64,000 nt of DNA, taken from NCBI GenBank assembly GCA_947179395.2, contig OX359291.1, positions 55,721,458 to 55,785,457 on the forward strand, in the 5' to 3' direction. A program made the translations under genes and the position numbers. The notes beneath the pieces were generated by a model, which was not told where the DNA came from, did not search any database, and worked only from the letters and a program-made list of their open reading frames with translations. Each line of letters opens with the position of its first letter. The first letter of the stretch is position 1. Shown piece after piece: positions 43,822-54,699 of this stretch. This stretch comes from Pulicaria dysenterica (Eukaryota; Streptophyta; Magnoliopsida; Asterales; Asteraceae).

Positions 43822-46800
43822 CTTTTAAGTATTCTACTGAAACAGCTGTAAGTACCTCAACAACTGTTGGTAAAAATCAACAAACAGTTTCCAACAGCCC
43901 AAACAGCTTTGAAACTGTTAGTTCAAACAGTTTTGAAACTGTTAGCTCAAAACCAACAACTGTTGGTTCAAACAAAGTTACTGAAGACTTTGTTGTGATT
44001 CCTATGCTTCAACAAGAGTTCTCCAATGCTGTTGATCCATTGATTGATGTTGAATCTTCAAAGGACATGGAATCTCATGATCCTCAACAACACACTGAAT
44101 CTGCACCCCAAACAGTTGCTGATCAAGTGTGTGATAATGCTGAAAATTCAAGTGAATGTGAGTTTGATCTGTCTAATCTAGGGAATGAACTGACTGAATA
44201 AAACATTCCTACATCAAGAGTTCACAAGAATCATCCAATATCACAAATAATTTGTAATCCAACCACTCCTATCAGAACAAGGAATATGCTGCAAAATGAA
44301 AACAGTGGTGTGGATCTTGCCCAATTTGATGTGAATGCTTGCTTTCTATCTCAAATAGAACCAAAGAAAGCAATTGAAGCATTGAAAGACCATTCATGGG
44401 TGGAAGCAATGCAAGAGGAGCTCTTACAATTTCAAATTCAGCAAGTTTGGAAGTTGGTTGAGCTTCCAAGAGGCAAAAGAGTAATTGGCACCAAGTGGGT
44501 GTTCAGAAACAAGAAAGATGAAAGAGGGATTGTAATCAAGAATAAGGCAAGACTGGTTGCACAAGGCTACACACAAGAGGAAGGAATAGACTATGATGAT
44601 GTTTTTGCACCTGTTGCAAGGATTGAAGCCATTAGACTATTTCTTGCTTTTGCAAGCTTCAAAGGATTTAAGGTGTATCAAATGGATGTCAAGTCTGCTT
44701 TTCTCTATGGAACTATTGATGAGGAGGTATATGTGTGTCAACCCCCTGGCTTTGAAGACTCAAAGTACCCTGACAAGGTATATAGGTTGGATAAAGCTCT
44801 ATATGGACTACATCAAGCTCCTAGAGCTTGGTATGAGACATTATCATCCTACCTTCTTGAGAATGGTTTTAAGAGAGGCACAATTGAAAAAACATTGTTT
44901 ACAAAGATTGTTAAAACAGAGATTTTGCTTGTTCAAATCTATGTTGATGATATAATCTTTGGATCCACTGATGACAGCTTGTGCAAAGAATTTGAAGTCA
45001 TCATGCACAAAAGGTTTCAGATGAGTTCAATGGGTGAACTCACATTTTTCTTGGGATTACAAGTCAAACAGAAGCCCACTGGTATTTTTCTAAGCCAATC
45101 TAAGTATGTCAAAGACATATTGGACAAGTTTGGCTATCAAGATGTGAAGCTGGCAAGTACTCCAATTGATTGATGTTGAATCTTCAAAGGACATGGAATC
45201 TCATGATCCTCAACAACACACTGACTTTGCATCCCAAACAGTTGCTGATCAAGTGTGTGATAATGCAGAAAATTCAAGTGAACGTGAGTTTGATCTGTCT
45301 AATCTAGGGAATGAACTGACTGAAGAAAACATTCCTACATCAAGAGTTCACAAGATTCATCCAATATCACAAATAATTGGTGATCCAACCACTCCTATCA
45401 GAACAAGGAATATGCTGCAAAATGAAAACAGTGGTGTGGATCTTGCCCAATTTGATGTGAATGCTTGCTTTCTATCTCAAATAGAACCAAAGAAAGCAAT
45501 TGAGGCATTGAAAGACCCTTCATGGATGGAAGCAATGCAAGAGGAGCTCTTACAATTTCAAATTCAGCAAGTTTGGAAGTTGGTTGAGCTTCCAAGAGGC
45601 AAAAGAGTAATTGGCACCAAGTGGGTGTTCAGAAACAAGAAAGATGAAAGAGGGATTGTAATCAAGAATAAGGCAAGACTGGTTGCACAGGGCTATACAC
45701 AAGAGGAAGGAATAGACTATGATGATGTCTTTGCACCTGTTGCAAGGATTGAAGCCATTAGACTATTTCTTTCCTTTGCAAGCTTCAAAGGATTTAAGGT
45801 GTATCAAATGGATGTCAAGTCTACATTTCTTTATGGAACTATTGATGAGGAGGTATATGTGTGTCAACCCCCTGGCTTTGAAGACTCAAAGTACCCTGAC
45901 AGGGTATATAGGTTGGATAAAGCTCTATATGGACTACATCAAGCTCCTAGAGCTTGGTATGAGACATTATCATCCTACCTTCTTGAGAATGGTTTTAAGA
46001 GAGGCACAATTGACAAAACATTGTTTACTAAGATTGTTAAAACAGAGATTTTGCTTGTGCAAATCTATGTTGATGATATAATCTTTGGATCCACTGATGA
46101 CAGCCTGTGAAAAGAATTTGAAGTCATTATGCACAAAAGATTTCAGATGAGTTCCATGGGTAAACTAACATTTTTTTTGGGATTACAAGTGAAACAGAAG
46201 CCCTCTGGTATCTTTCTAAGCCAATCTAAGTATGTCAAAGACATATTGGACAAGTTTGGCTATCAAGATGTGAAACTGGCAAGCACTCCTATGGAGACAC
46301 ACAAACAGTTGGGAGCAGACTCTGAGGGGGAGGATGTAGACATACATCTATATAGGTCAATGATAGGTTCATTAATGTATTTAACTGCTTCTAGACCTGA
46401 TATAATGTTTGTTGTGTGTGTTTGTGCCAGATTTCAATGCAGTCCGAAGATGTCACACTTGTTTGCTGTGAAGAGGATCTTTAGATACCTCAAAGGCCAA
46501 CCAAAATTGGGACTTTGGTATCCTAAAGATTCACCTTTTGATTTGGTGGCATATTCTGATAGTGACTATGGTGGAGCCAATGTGGACAGAAAATCAACCT
46601 CTGGAGGATGTCAATTCTTTGGATCAAGGCTGGTTTCATGGCAATGCAAGAAACAAACAACTGTTTCAACTTCCACAGCTGAGGCTGAATATGTTGCTGC
46701 CTCAAGCTGCTGTTCACAAGTTCTATGGATCCAAAATCAACTTTTGGATTATGGTTTATCTTTCTTAAATACACCTATTTATGTTGATAACACCAGTGCT

Positions 46801-47010
46801 ATTAGCATAGTTAATAATCCAGTGAAGCATTCTAAAACCAAGCACATTGAAATCAGATTTCATTTCATAAGAGATTGCAATGAAAAGAAATTAATTCAAG
46901 TTATGAAAATCCATACTGATGATCAATTAGCTGATCTGTTCACTAAAGCATTTGATGTGAGCAGATTTAACTTTTTGATCTCAAACATTGGAGTGATTAA
47001 CTTGGACTAA
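43822..47010 (+). pseudogene. A2 pol: linker, RT (partly duplicated) and RNase H
   Basis: After a 25-bp repeated flank the Thr/Val/Ser linker (SFETVSSKPTTVG) resumes. RT then reads KWVFRNKKDERG, VYQMDVKSAFLYG, YGLHQAPRAWYE and IYVDDIIFGSTDD, and all of these appear twice because of the 1126-bp tandem duplication. RNase H (SDSDYGGANVDRKST, STAEAEYVAASSC, HIEIRFHFIRD) ends NIGVINLD at 47010. Lesions: TAA near 44198, the duplication junction at 45164, and TGA at 46108-46110 inside the second copy. RT and RNase H are not producible as one protein. Confidence 0.92.
44039..46290 (+). repeat. 1126-bp tandem duplication inside A2 RT
   Basis: 44039-45164 is repeated at 45165-46290. The junction joins AGTACTCCA (late RT) to ATTGATTGATGTTG (linker), with only a few bases of local similarity. 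Copies differ by about 20 substitutions by eye, so the duplication is not an obvious assembly echo. Confidence 0.93.
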
Positions 47011-47101
47011 CAGTTGTTCATTACTCAATGTTTTTCACACTAACAGTTTGCAACTGTTAGTATTGTTATCTAACAACTGTTGATTTTAAGTGTTCAGGGA
47101 A
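47011..47101 (+). repeat. Post-pol spacer of A2, first part
   Basis: CTAACAGTTTGCAACTGTTAG-type inverted pairs, collinear with A1 (about 565-658 reversed) up to GTGTTCAGGGA. Confidence 0.7.
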
Positions 47102-47307
47102 GAGTAAAAGTTCAAATCCCACACCAGTTTTGGACGTATCTGGTTGCCTGTCCCACAAACAGTTTTCAAACCCGTAAATGTTCTTGATATGTGGTAAAGG
47201 TAAAATACTTTATTGAGAACAGTTCCAAACTGATAAAGGTAAGTCACTTTATTTTGACAAGTCACTGCATGCTAAATTATTGACCAATTCACAACCACAA
47301 GTTTGTC

Positions 47308-47314
47308 TATAAAT
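47308..47314 (+). promoter_or_regulatory. TATA box upstream of the small ORF
   Basis: TATAAAT in CTATAAATTAGC, 69 bp before the ATG at 47383, with a C/A-rich start-site-like sequence between. Suggests separate transcription. Confidence 0.45.
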
Positions 47315-47382
47315 TAGCTTGCATGCATTCTTCACAAATCACACCTACATTTGCATTCCAGAGAGCAAACTTTTCTTTGCAA

Positions 47383-47775
47383 ATGGCTACTAACTTCTTT
47401 CTCATAAATTTCAAAGAAATTAATGCTAAACAAAGTTATGTAACCATCCCTGCCCCATTTGTTAGAATGCATGAGCTTTGGAAATACTCATCTTGTGTTC
47501 TTGAGATGCATGATGATCGAGATATGTTCACCTTGACACAGCACCCAGACCCACGTAGGCCATATAAAATGACTGACCATTTTCGTATAAGAGGTGATTT
47601 TGAAAACTTCACTCTCTTCCACGAGTTGCCTACCAACTGCTGTTTAAGGTTCGACTTGAACCTGGAAGGCACTACAGGCTCAGTAGTGTGGTTCAATGTT
47701 CGACGAAATGATGTTGATGATGACGTTCTAGCCTCGGATGATGATGCAGTGGAGGTCATTGTAATCGATGACTAG
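47383..47775 (+). CDS. Small accessory ORF in A2, possible B3-like DNA-binding domain
   Basis: 130 codons, intact, starting MATNFFLINFKEINAKQ. The ATG at 47383 is chosen over one 60 bases upstream because it follows the TATA box at normal leader length. The pattern FLINF..SYVTIPAPFVR, CVLEMHDDRDMFTL, GDFENFTLFHELP, CLRFDL and VVWFNVRRND resembles the strand order of a plant B3 domain (IP.PFV ... W.V ... F...N.L..G..L.F ... F.V), but no residue-level proof is possible here. The C-terminus is acidic (DDDVLASDDD). It lacks stops although the neighbouring genes are broken. Alternative: a captured host gene fragment of another fold. Confidence 0.45.
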   Translation: MATNFFLINFKEINAKQSYVTIPAPFVRMHELWKYSSCVLEMHDDRDMFTLTQHPDPRRPYKMTDHFRIRGDFENFTLFHELPTNCCLRFDLNLEGTTGSVVWFNVRRNDVDDDVLASDDDAVEVIVIDD

Positions 47776-48139
47776 TTCCATTGCACATCATGGTCTTAGC
47801 TGATGATGAATTGGCAAGTGCTCATCATCATCATCCGAGTCTAATGGAAGCCATAACCATTAGAGACAGACAACCGTTAGAGCAAGAGATGGGTGTAGAA
47901 ATCGAAGTCAAAAAAGACTGAATTTCGTTGACCCTTGCACAATTAGATAGACAGTACCAACAATGGCTTGTGAAAATGCATGTACTTTGTAGTTCATCTG
48001 TGTTAAACATGAATAAAATGCATATTTTGTTGATGTCTGTGTTGGCTAATGGTTTGTTTATGATGAATCAGCTTATGATGAGTGTATGAGCTAAGTTTTG
48101 TTGATAGTTGCACATATTTATTTAACAGTTGTTTGAAAT

Positions 48140-48560
48140 ACTACTAACAGTTTTCAACTGTTAGCGTATGGCATGCACAACTGTTAGGCAAAATCCATGT
48201 GCATCTGAGGGGGAGAAACTCGTCCAATAACAGTTGTACTTTCTAACAAAAACAGTCTTCAACTGTTAGTGTGTAAAATGCACAACTGTTAGTCCAAATT
48301 CATGATCTTCGAAAAGGGAGTTATTTCTAAATAACAGTTGTTACATCTTATGAAAACAGTTCTTCAACTGTTAGCGTTATTTTTGTCCGTCAACTGTTAA
48401 GTTACTAAAGGGTATTTTGGTCTTTGCAGAATTTTGAGGATGTTTGAATTGCATCTAATATTCGAAACATATATAAGGCAATTCCCTCCTCACCAGTTCA
48501 TTCACTCATTCTGAACTTTGATCAAACGCTAAAACCCTAGAATTTTGCTCTCAAATCAAA
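48140..48560 (+). promoter_or_regulatory. Motif-rich spacer and putative promoter of the A2 extra ORF
   Basis: 48140-48400 holds at least eight AACAGTT/AACTGTT motifs. TATATAA at 48470-48476 and telo-box AAACCCTA at 48532-48539 precede the ATG at 48561. The same order is found in A1, A3, B1 and B2. Confidence 0.5.
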
Positions 48561-51347
48561 ATGGCTCCCCTTCCATTTGTCAAAGAACACAATATGCTTG
48601 CCTTCCTTACAAAACCTACTGATCTTACTGCTTTCCACGACATGATTGACTATCTCTCGATGTCAACTCTACACACTGCTCACTCCATAAACCCAACCAT
48701 TTACACTTCTCATATTGATCAGTTTTGGAAACATGCTACCCTTCGAACAACTGATGAAGTGCAATGGATTGATTCCACTGTTGATGGTTTGAATGTTTCA
48801 ATCTCTGAGGACTCCATCCGCCAACTTCTTCAACTTCATGATCGCGATGGTGAGTATTCTGATTCTGTTTCCCTAGACTTTGTGCATACCGAGTTGGTTA
48901 GGCTTGGGTATGAGGGCCCTAGGGGCAAGGGTACCTTCTACAAGGGACATTTTTGCGCACATTGGAAGTATTTGATTCATACTCTACAGCAGTGTGTAAG
49001 TCCTAAACGCACAGGGTGGAACGAGTTCGGAAGCAACATTGCATTGGCCTTAATCTGTTTGGCCAACAATCGTTGTTTCAACTTTTCAAAACTTATTTTT
49101 AATGGCATGGTAAAACATCTCGGGACCAAATATGGTCTCTTTTTTATGTACCCGCGATTTTTGCAAGTTTTGTTAAACTTTTTTATGCCAAATCTTAAAG
49201 CACACAAGAGGGTCGTAATTCCCTATGCTCATGTGGCCTCCACATTGAGCAAGTTGATGGTTAATGGGAAGAATTTCTCAGATGCCATAACTCCACCACT
49301 CTCTGCAATGGTGGAGTTTCTTTCAAGAAACAGAGCTGCCAGGGGTGAGCATAAAGCCCAACTAATTGCTACACCACCACCTCTGGAACCCACAGCTCAC
49401 GATACTCAAATAATCCCCTCTACTACCTTTGAAAGAGCTACAACACAAGCCCCTGCACTAAAAACATTTCAAAAGAAGAGGAAAAGAACTGTTGATGCTC
49501 CTTCCACCACAGCTCATGAAACTGAAACTGTTAGCCCTGCACAGGTGCATTCACCTGTGCAGAATATCGAAAGGGAACCATTCGTGCTGTCTCCCAGGCA
49601 CAATGAGGAGGTGATCACTCCATTAGAGGGTGATCATGTGGTTTTTGAGGCTGACACTACTGTTTTATCCGCAAGGGATTAACAGGACAGGGTTAACATA
49701 ACTAAGACCTCAGCCACGGCAACAGAGGCTGGTCAAACAGTTTCTGGAAATCCCTAGTACCAAGAACAGAGGGGTACTGGTGAGGGATCTTCTAGAAGTA
49801 AACCACCAGTTCTATCTGCCGATGATATGTTCACAGTGGCAACACTGGCTGACATTGAGGCAAGTATGAAACTTAAAGCATTGACGAATCCTGATCTTGT
49901 ACCATTTGTTGCTGCTTTCCTCTATCTCAAAAAGAGGAATTTCCAATATGACAAGCTTCTGACAAAGCATAATGAGCTAATTATCAAGCAGGATCAACAA
50001 ATCAAATTTTTGTCAGCTTCTTTGAAGAAGGCTGCTGATGTCCTTCACGCACATGATCAAATGCTCCAAAAATCTTCTACTCGTGCCAGACCCTCCTCTC
50101 AAACAGTTCCAATCAATAAGGGGGAGAAATCTTTAAAGCCAAAAACAGTTGCTGAAACAGTTGCACCAGTTGAACTAACAGTTGCATCTAGTACACAAAC
50201 AGTTGCAGCTGAAGGCACAACAGTTGCACCAATTGAACAAACAGTTGCAAGTGTTCAACATGTGGAAGAAGAAGAAGAAAGGTTGTCAGCTGTGGATAGA
50301 GTGTTGATTAACAAGATGATCATGACAGGAGACTATCCAACAACCGAGGTTTTTAAAACATGGTCTAAAGTTAAACAAAATCATTTGATTGAAATAGGTG
50401 CTCAAACTCTGAATATCAGCACATTCAAGATGGCACAAAAGATTGATGATGGATGGTTGGATGGAAAAGTGTCGAAGCTGGAACCACTTGCACCTAAGCC
50501 AGGGTTTAAAGGCATTACGATTATTGAAGGAAAGAAAGATGAAAGGATGCCCCCTGTGCTAGGTAAGGGAAAGGAAGTTATAGTTGATATTCCCAAGCTC
50601 AAGCTCACAAAAGAACAACAAGAAGAGCATGATAGGGAATTAGCACAAAGGTTGAATGCTGAGCTTGTACAGCAAGAAAGGAAAGATCATGATCTAGCTC
50701 AACAACTAGCTGCTGAATTTACACAAGAGTTGAATGAAGAAGAAAGGGAGAAGAAGGCTGGTAAGGGAGTAAAAAGAAAAGGAGTTGTAAATAAGAAAAC
50801 AGTCCCACCTCCCAAGCCAGTAGTTGAAAAGAAAAAGCTCCAAACAGTCCAAAAGCCCCAAACATTCCAAAAGTCTGAAGAAAAAGCTAAAGCTGAAAAG
50901 GTTCAAACCATTCTTCAAGACAGACTAAGTGTGGAGATTGCAAGTTATTCCAGTTTCGTACATATGATGGATTGTGTGACAAGGAGAGACATACAGGAGA
51001 TGTATGCATATGGAGTAAGTCACTATGGCGGGACAGCTGAGGTTGAAATAAAAGTCTTGATGATGCACTTATCTAGTATATGTAATCCACTGGGAGTTAT
51101 GCCCATGTTGATAAGTGATGAAAGATTTCCAATCATTACTGTGAAAGTATATGAAAGATCAAGGGTGTATCAAATGGTGATGGAAAATGCTCAAACTCAG
51201 TGGTTTGATCTTGAGTTCATCGAGCACAGTAAACCAAAGCTAATGTATATGTTGAAAGCAAGGTTTTATGGCCCTGCACAAGTGAAGGAAGATCTGATGA
51301 AGAGATTGAAGAAGAGATTGGAGCTTATACAGTCAAAGAAAATGTAA
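48561..51347 (+). pseudogene. A2 extra (post-pol) ORF, two nonsense codons and a 132-bp deletion
   Basis: 928 codons in one frame, MAPLPFVKEHNMLAFL to LIQSKKM. Stops are TAA at 49680-49682 (Glu in A3) and TAG at 49756-49758 (Gln in A3). Relative to A3, 44 codons are missing in frame after LSVEIA (about 50942). N-terminal domain (residues 1-250): QFWKHATLRTTDEV, SISEDSIRQLLQLHD, TGWNEFGSNIALALICL. A basic KKRKR cluster near residue 305 suggests nuclear import. A TVA-rich segment (about 50150-50250) is built of ACAGTTG repeats. Long Glu/Lys/Gln coiled-coil stretches and a conserved C-terminal domain (FVHMMDCVTRRDIQEMYAYG) follow. No membrane segment, so an env-like role is not supported. Function unknown. 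Confidence 0.85.
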
Positions 51348-51483
51348 TTTTTCTATCTCTTGAATTTTTTATTGTAACAATATGATTTTGCATGCAATGA
51401 TAAATGTGTTCTTTACTTATGTTAATTTGTCTATGATTGAACCCTTAAAACAAACAACTTAATTGTATTGTTCAATACTTTAA
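51348..51483 (+). other. A2 3' untranslated region
   Basis: AT-rich, non-coding, between the extra-ORF stop and the polypurine tract; nothing else is seen. Confidence 0.6.
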
Positions 51484-51496
51484 GTTAGGGGGAGAT
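51484..51496 (+). other. Polypurine tract of A2
   Basis: GTTAGGGGGAGAT, directly before the LTR TGTTGGG; the same tract (reversed) is at 57409-57421 in A3. Confidence 0.9.
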
Positions 51497-52296
51497 TGTT
51501 GGGAAATTGGCTAAGTCATTGAAACTGTTATACATGCAAAAATCAAAACTGTTAAGACTGTTAATGGATGTTGGGAAGACAGTTCGAAACTGTTAGAAGA
51601 ATTGGTGAAGAAACAGTTTAGAACTGTTAGTGAAGATTGTGAAAACAGTTGTAACCAACAGTTGCTGTGAACTTCAAAGCTGTTATATAGAGTTCAGAAC
51701 TGTTAGTACAAACTACTACTACTGTTTGAAGACCTTGAATCCGAAGACTGTTAGAAGAATCAAAACTGTTGCATCCAATGAACAGTTTCGGTTGAGCTAA
51801 ATATGGAAAACCCTATCTTTGTGGATATCTCGAAATATTTGGAAGATCATCAAGATTATCTCAGAAGATAGAAGATTACCTAACTGTCAGCAAATCAAGG
51901 AAGATCAAGGAGTATATAAATGCTAGATTAGAATTTATAATATATACGTACTCATTGATTAAGTTTTTGCATTCATACAAGTTGTAATTTGCTTTCAGAA
52001 TAGTGCTAAGCCTCTAAGTTTCTCTTTGAAACCCAAGAACAATCTGTGTTCTTCGTCTAACATAATAAGTTAGATTGGGGGTGAAGTTTGCTATTGTCAT
52101 CATTCTGATTAATCAATAAAACTACTGTTTGATTGAATTGCTTTGTGTTCAAAACCTTCTTTAATTAATTAAGTGTGATTCCGCAACTTCTTAGTTGATT
52201 GTGATCAGAGTTAAAGATTAACTTTTTATTCAACTCTGATTTGTTATTCAAAAGTTAGTTCTTGTTATTTGATATAATTTATATCCGATCCTGACA
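51497..52296 (+). repeat. 3' LTR of A2
   Basis: 800 bp, TGTTGGGAAATTGG to GATCCTGACA, followed by the TTTGT target duplication. TATA box at 51913-51921. Fifteen CTGTT/CAGTT cores were counted between 51520 and 51800. Confidence 0.95.
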
Positions 52297-52301
52297 TTTG
52301 T

Positions 52302-53120
52302 GACATTATTTTAGAAAACCACTCACACAGAGATTCATTGGTAGAACCAAAGATAATGTCAACCACATAGATTTGTACAAGAATCACATGTCCTTTACTC
52401 TTTTTAATAAAGAGTGTCTTATCTATACTCAATCTGGTGAAATCCATGGATAGTAGATAAGTGGACAGTGTATCATACCAAGCTCTTGGAGCTTGTTTAA
52501 GACCATACAAAGCCTTGTCCAACTTATAGAAATGATGTGGAAACTTTGAACTTACAAATCCAGGAGGTTGTTTCACATAGACTTCCTCCTGAAGTTTTCC
52601 ATTAAGAAAAGCACTTTTCACATCCATTTGATAGACTTTGAAGTCTTTATAGGTTGCATAAGCCAGGAACAGCCTTATGGCTTTAATTCTAGCAACAGAG
52701 GCAAAGGTCTCATCATAATCAATTCCTTCCTCTTGCTTATACCCTTGTCTACCAGCCTTGCTTTGTTCCTAACTATCACTCCATCCTTATCCATTTTATT
52801 TCTATAGACCCATTTAGTGCCTATAATTGAATGATCTTTGGGAGCAGGGACAAGTTTCCAGACTTCGTTTCTCTCAAACTCATTTAATTCCTCTTGCATA
52901 GCTTCAATCCAATCCTCATCCTCTAAGGCTTCTTCAGTCTTCTTTGGTTCCATTTGAGATAGGAAACCAAAGTAAGCAGCATAGTTAGATGTAGTCTTAG
53001 ATCTGGTCATGACCTTTTCTTGGACATTTACAATAATTTGATCTTAAGGATGATCTTTAAGGAATTTGAATGTTGTAGATGGAGAGTCTGGTTCTGAATC
53101 TAAGTGATGTTGAGAGCTCT
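52302..53120 (-). pseudogene. B2 pol: N-terminal RT with catalytic motifs
   Basis: Continues the RT interrupted at 35034. Minus strand has MEPKKTEEALEDEDWIEAMQ, KWVYRNKMDKDG, VYQMDVKSAFLNG, YGLKQAPRAWYD, and IYVVDIIFG. The YVDD motif is changed to YVVD here (Asp to Val), whereas the duplicate at 35838-37039 keeps YVDD. A one-base deletion near 52749 shifts the frame. This RT would be inactive on both counts. Confidence 0.92.
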
Positions 53121-53982
53121 GAGGTGAACACACATCCTCAGTCTCAACAGCAGCATTGTCGACAAGCTGTTGATCACCAAGATCTTCAGTCTAAGCGACT
53201 TCAGCTCCAAATGGGTTGATGAACTCATCATCTTTCTCAGCTTGAGAATCCTTTGGAGTTTGTGATGATTTCTTTAATGAACATACATCATCATCACTAT
53301 CATCTCCTATGACATACATAGGATTTGATAAGTTGGTTTCCTTAGGCCTTTCAAGCTCACTCAGACTGACTAAGTCAGCTTGACTTTTATCAGCTTGATC
53401 AAAAGTGTCTTCATCAAATGAGACATGAATTGATTCTTCTATGGCTTTTCTCCTTATATTATATATTCTATAAGACTTGGAGATTGAGGAATAACCAACG
53501 AATATTCCAAGATCAACTTTAGGTTCCAACTTATGGAGCTGATCTCTTTGATTCAGCACATAGCATTTTGAACCAAAGATGTGGAAATAACCTATATTGG
53601 GGTTTCTATATTTGTATATTTCATATGAAGTCTTTCCATGTCTTTTGACAATGATTGATCTATTCTGAGTATAACATGCTGTACTAACAGCTTCATCCTA
53701 AAAATAGAGTTTCAATCCTGTCTCACACAGCATTGTTCTAGCAGCCTTAATTAAGGTTCTATTTCTCTTTTCAGCAACTCCATTTTGTTGTAGAGTTCTG
53801 ACAGATGAGAAATTTAGTAATATTCCTTTTTGTGCACAGAAGCTTTCAAGAGTTGAGTTTCTGAACTCAGTCCCATGATCACTTCTAAGTTGCTTTACAG
53901 ACAAACCTTTTTGCAACTCTTCCCTTTTGATGAAACTAATTATCTCCACGGCAGCCTCACTTTTGGCTTTAAGGAATATTAC
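53121..53982 (-). pseudogene. B2 pol: integrase core (C-terminal part) and linker
   Basis: LRSDHGTEFRNST (second Asp) and NGVAEKRNRTLIKAARTML (Glu) are present. GIFVGYSSISKSYRIYN and a linker with DQADKSQAD follow. Stops occur at about 53698 (TGG region to TAG) and near 53190. In the other direction it joins the first Asp block in 53983-54136. Confidence 0.9.
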
Positions 53983-54675
53983 TCAGGTGAATCGTGAGAA
54001 CTCATCAACTATCATCAGTGTGTACTTTTTGCCACTCAGGCTTGGAGTACTTATGGGTCCAAACAGATCCATATGCAACATATGCAGTGGGTCTGTTATT
54101 GTAAAGTGTTGCTTTGATTTAAAGGACCCTTTATGATGTTTCCCTTGTTCACAAGCTGAGCACAATTTGTCTTTGACAAATGTGATTTTTGGTAATCCAA
54201 AGACTAACTCTTTATTGGATAGCATATTAATATTTTTAAAGTTTAAATGAGACAAACGTTTATGCCATAACCAACTCAGCTTAGGAACAGAATGGGAATA
54301 CAAGCAGGTTTCAGTATAGGGATCAGCAAAATTTAGATCAAGTAGATACACATCTCTTTCTCTTTTAGCTACTAATACAGGCTTTCCCTTAGCATTATAG
54401 ATTGTTCCTGCTTTCTTCCTAAAAGTAACAACATTATCTTCATCACACAATTGACTGATACTAATCAGGTTGTGTTTGAGACCTTTGACATATGCAACTA
54501 TCTGGAATTTAACTTTTCCATTTTGCATCTTCCCATAGCCTTTTGTTCTTCCATGGGAGTTGTCACCAAATGTTACTTTAGGACCTTCATCTTCTTGGAA
54601 ATCACTAACAAGTCCTTTCCACCCAGTCATGTGCATTGAGCATCCACTATCCAAGTACCATTTACTTGAACCCTG
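53983..54675 (-). pseudogene. B2 pol: protease, GAG-pre-integrase and start of integrase
   Basis: Open for about 230 codons: WYLDSGCSMHMTG (D-S-G), LWHKRLSHLNFKNINML, KLCSACEQGKHHKGSF (C..C) and HMDLFGPIS (first catalytic Asp). It ends at TGA replacing Trp after DEFSRFT (53980-53982). Confidence 0.92.
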
Positions 54676-54699
54676 CACATGATATGAAAACTAAACACA

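Larger units (their letters stand above)
47102..48139 (+). other. About 1-kb accessory insertion in A2 between pol and extra ORF
   Basis: Absent from A1, where GTGTTCAGGGAA is separated from CTAACAGTTTTCAACTG by only about 18 bp. A3 keeps its last 150 bp or so (60950-61060 reversed), so it belonged to the A2/A3 subfamily. It contains a TATA box, the ORF 47383-47775 and a 3' region with a His/Asp-codon-rich ATCATCATCATC stretch. No LTR, inverted terminal repeat or target duplication was seen at its edges. Confidence 0.7.
35035..52296 (+). mobile_element. Family A copy A2, inserted in B2, with nested element C
   Basis: 5' LTR 35035-35837 and 3' LTR 51497-52296 in direct orientation, flanked by TTTGT on both sides (35030-35034, 52297-52301). 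The inside runs gag, protease, integrase, [C], RT with tandem duplication, RNase H, small ORF, extra ORF, polypurine tract. A 1.2-kb block of B2 DNA sits where the primer site should be (35838-37039). LTRs differ at roughly ten positions by eye (about 1%), so this is a young insertion. Confidence 0.92.

Noticed and set aside
47436..47759. Antisense ORF over the small ORF
   Set aside because: The sense frame has a TATA box and a coherent domain-like pattern; the antisense one does not.
48561..51347. Envelope-like gene
   Set aside because: No signal peptide, membrane segment or furin-like site seen; basic cluster and coiled coils fit a nuclear protein better.
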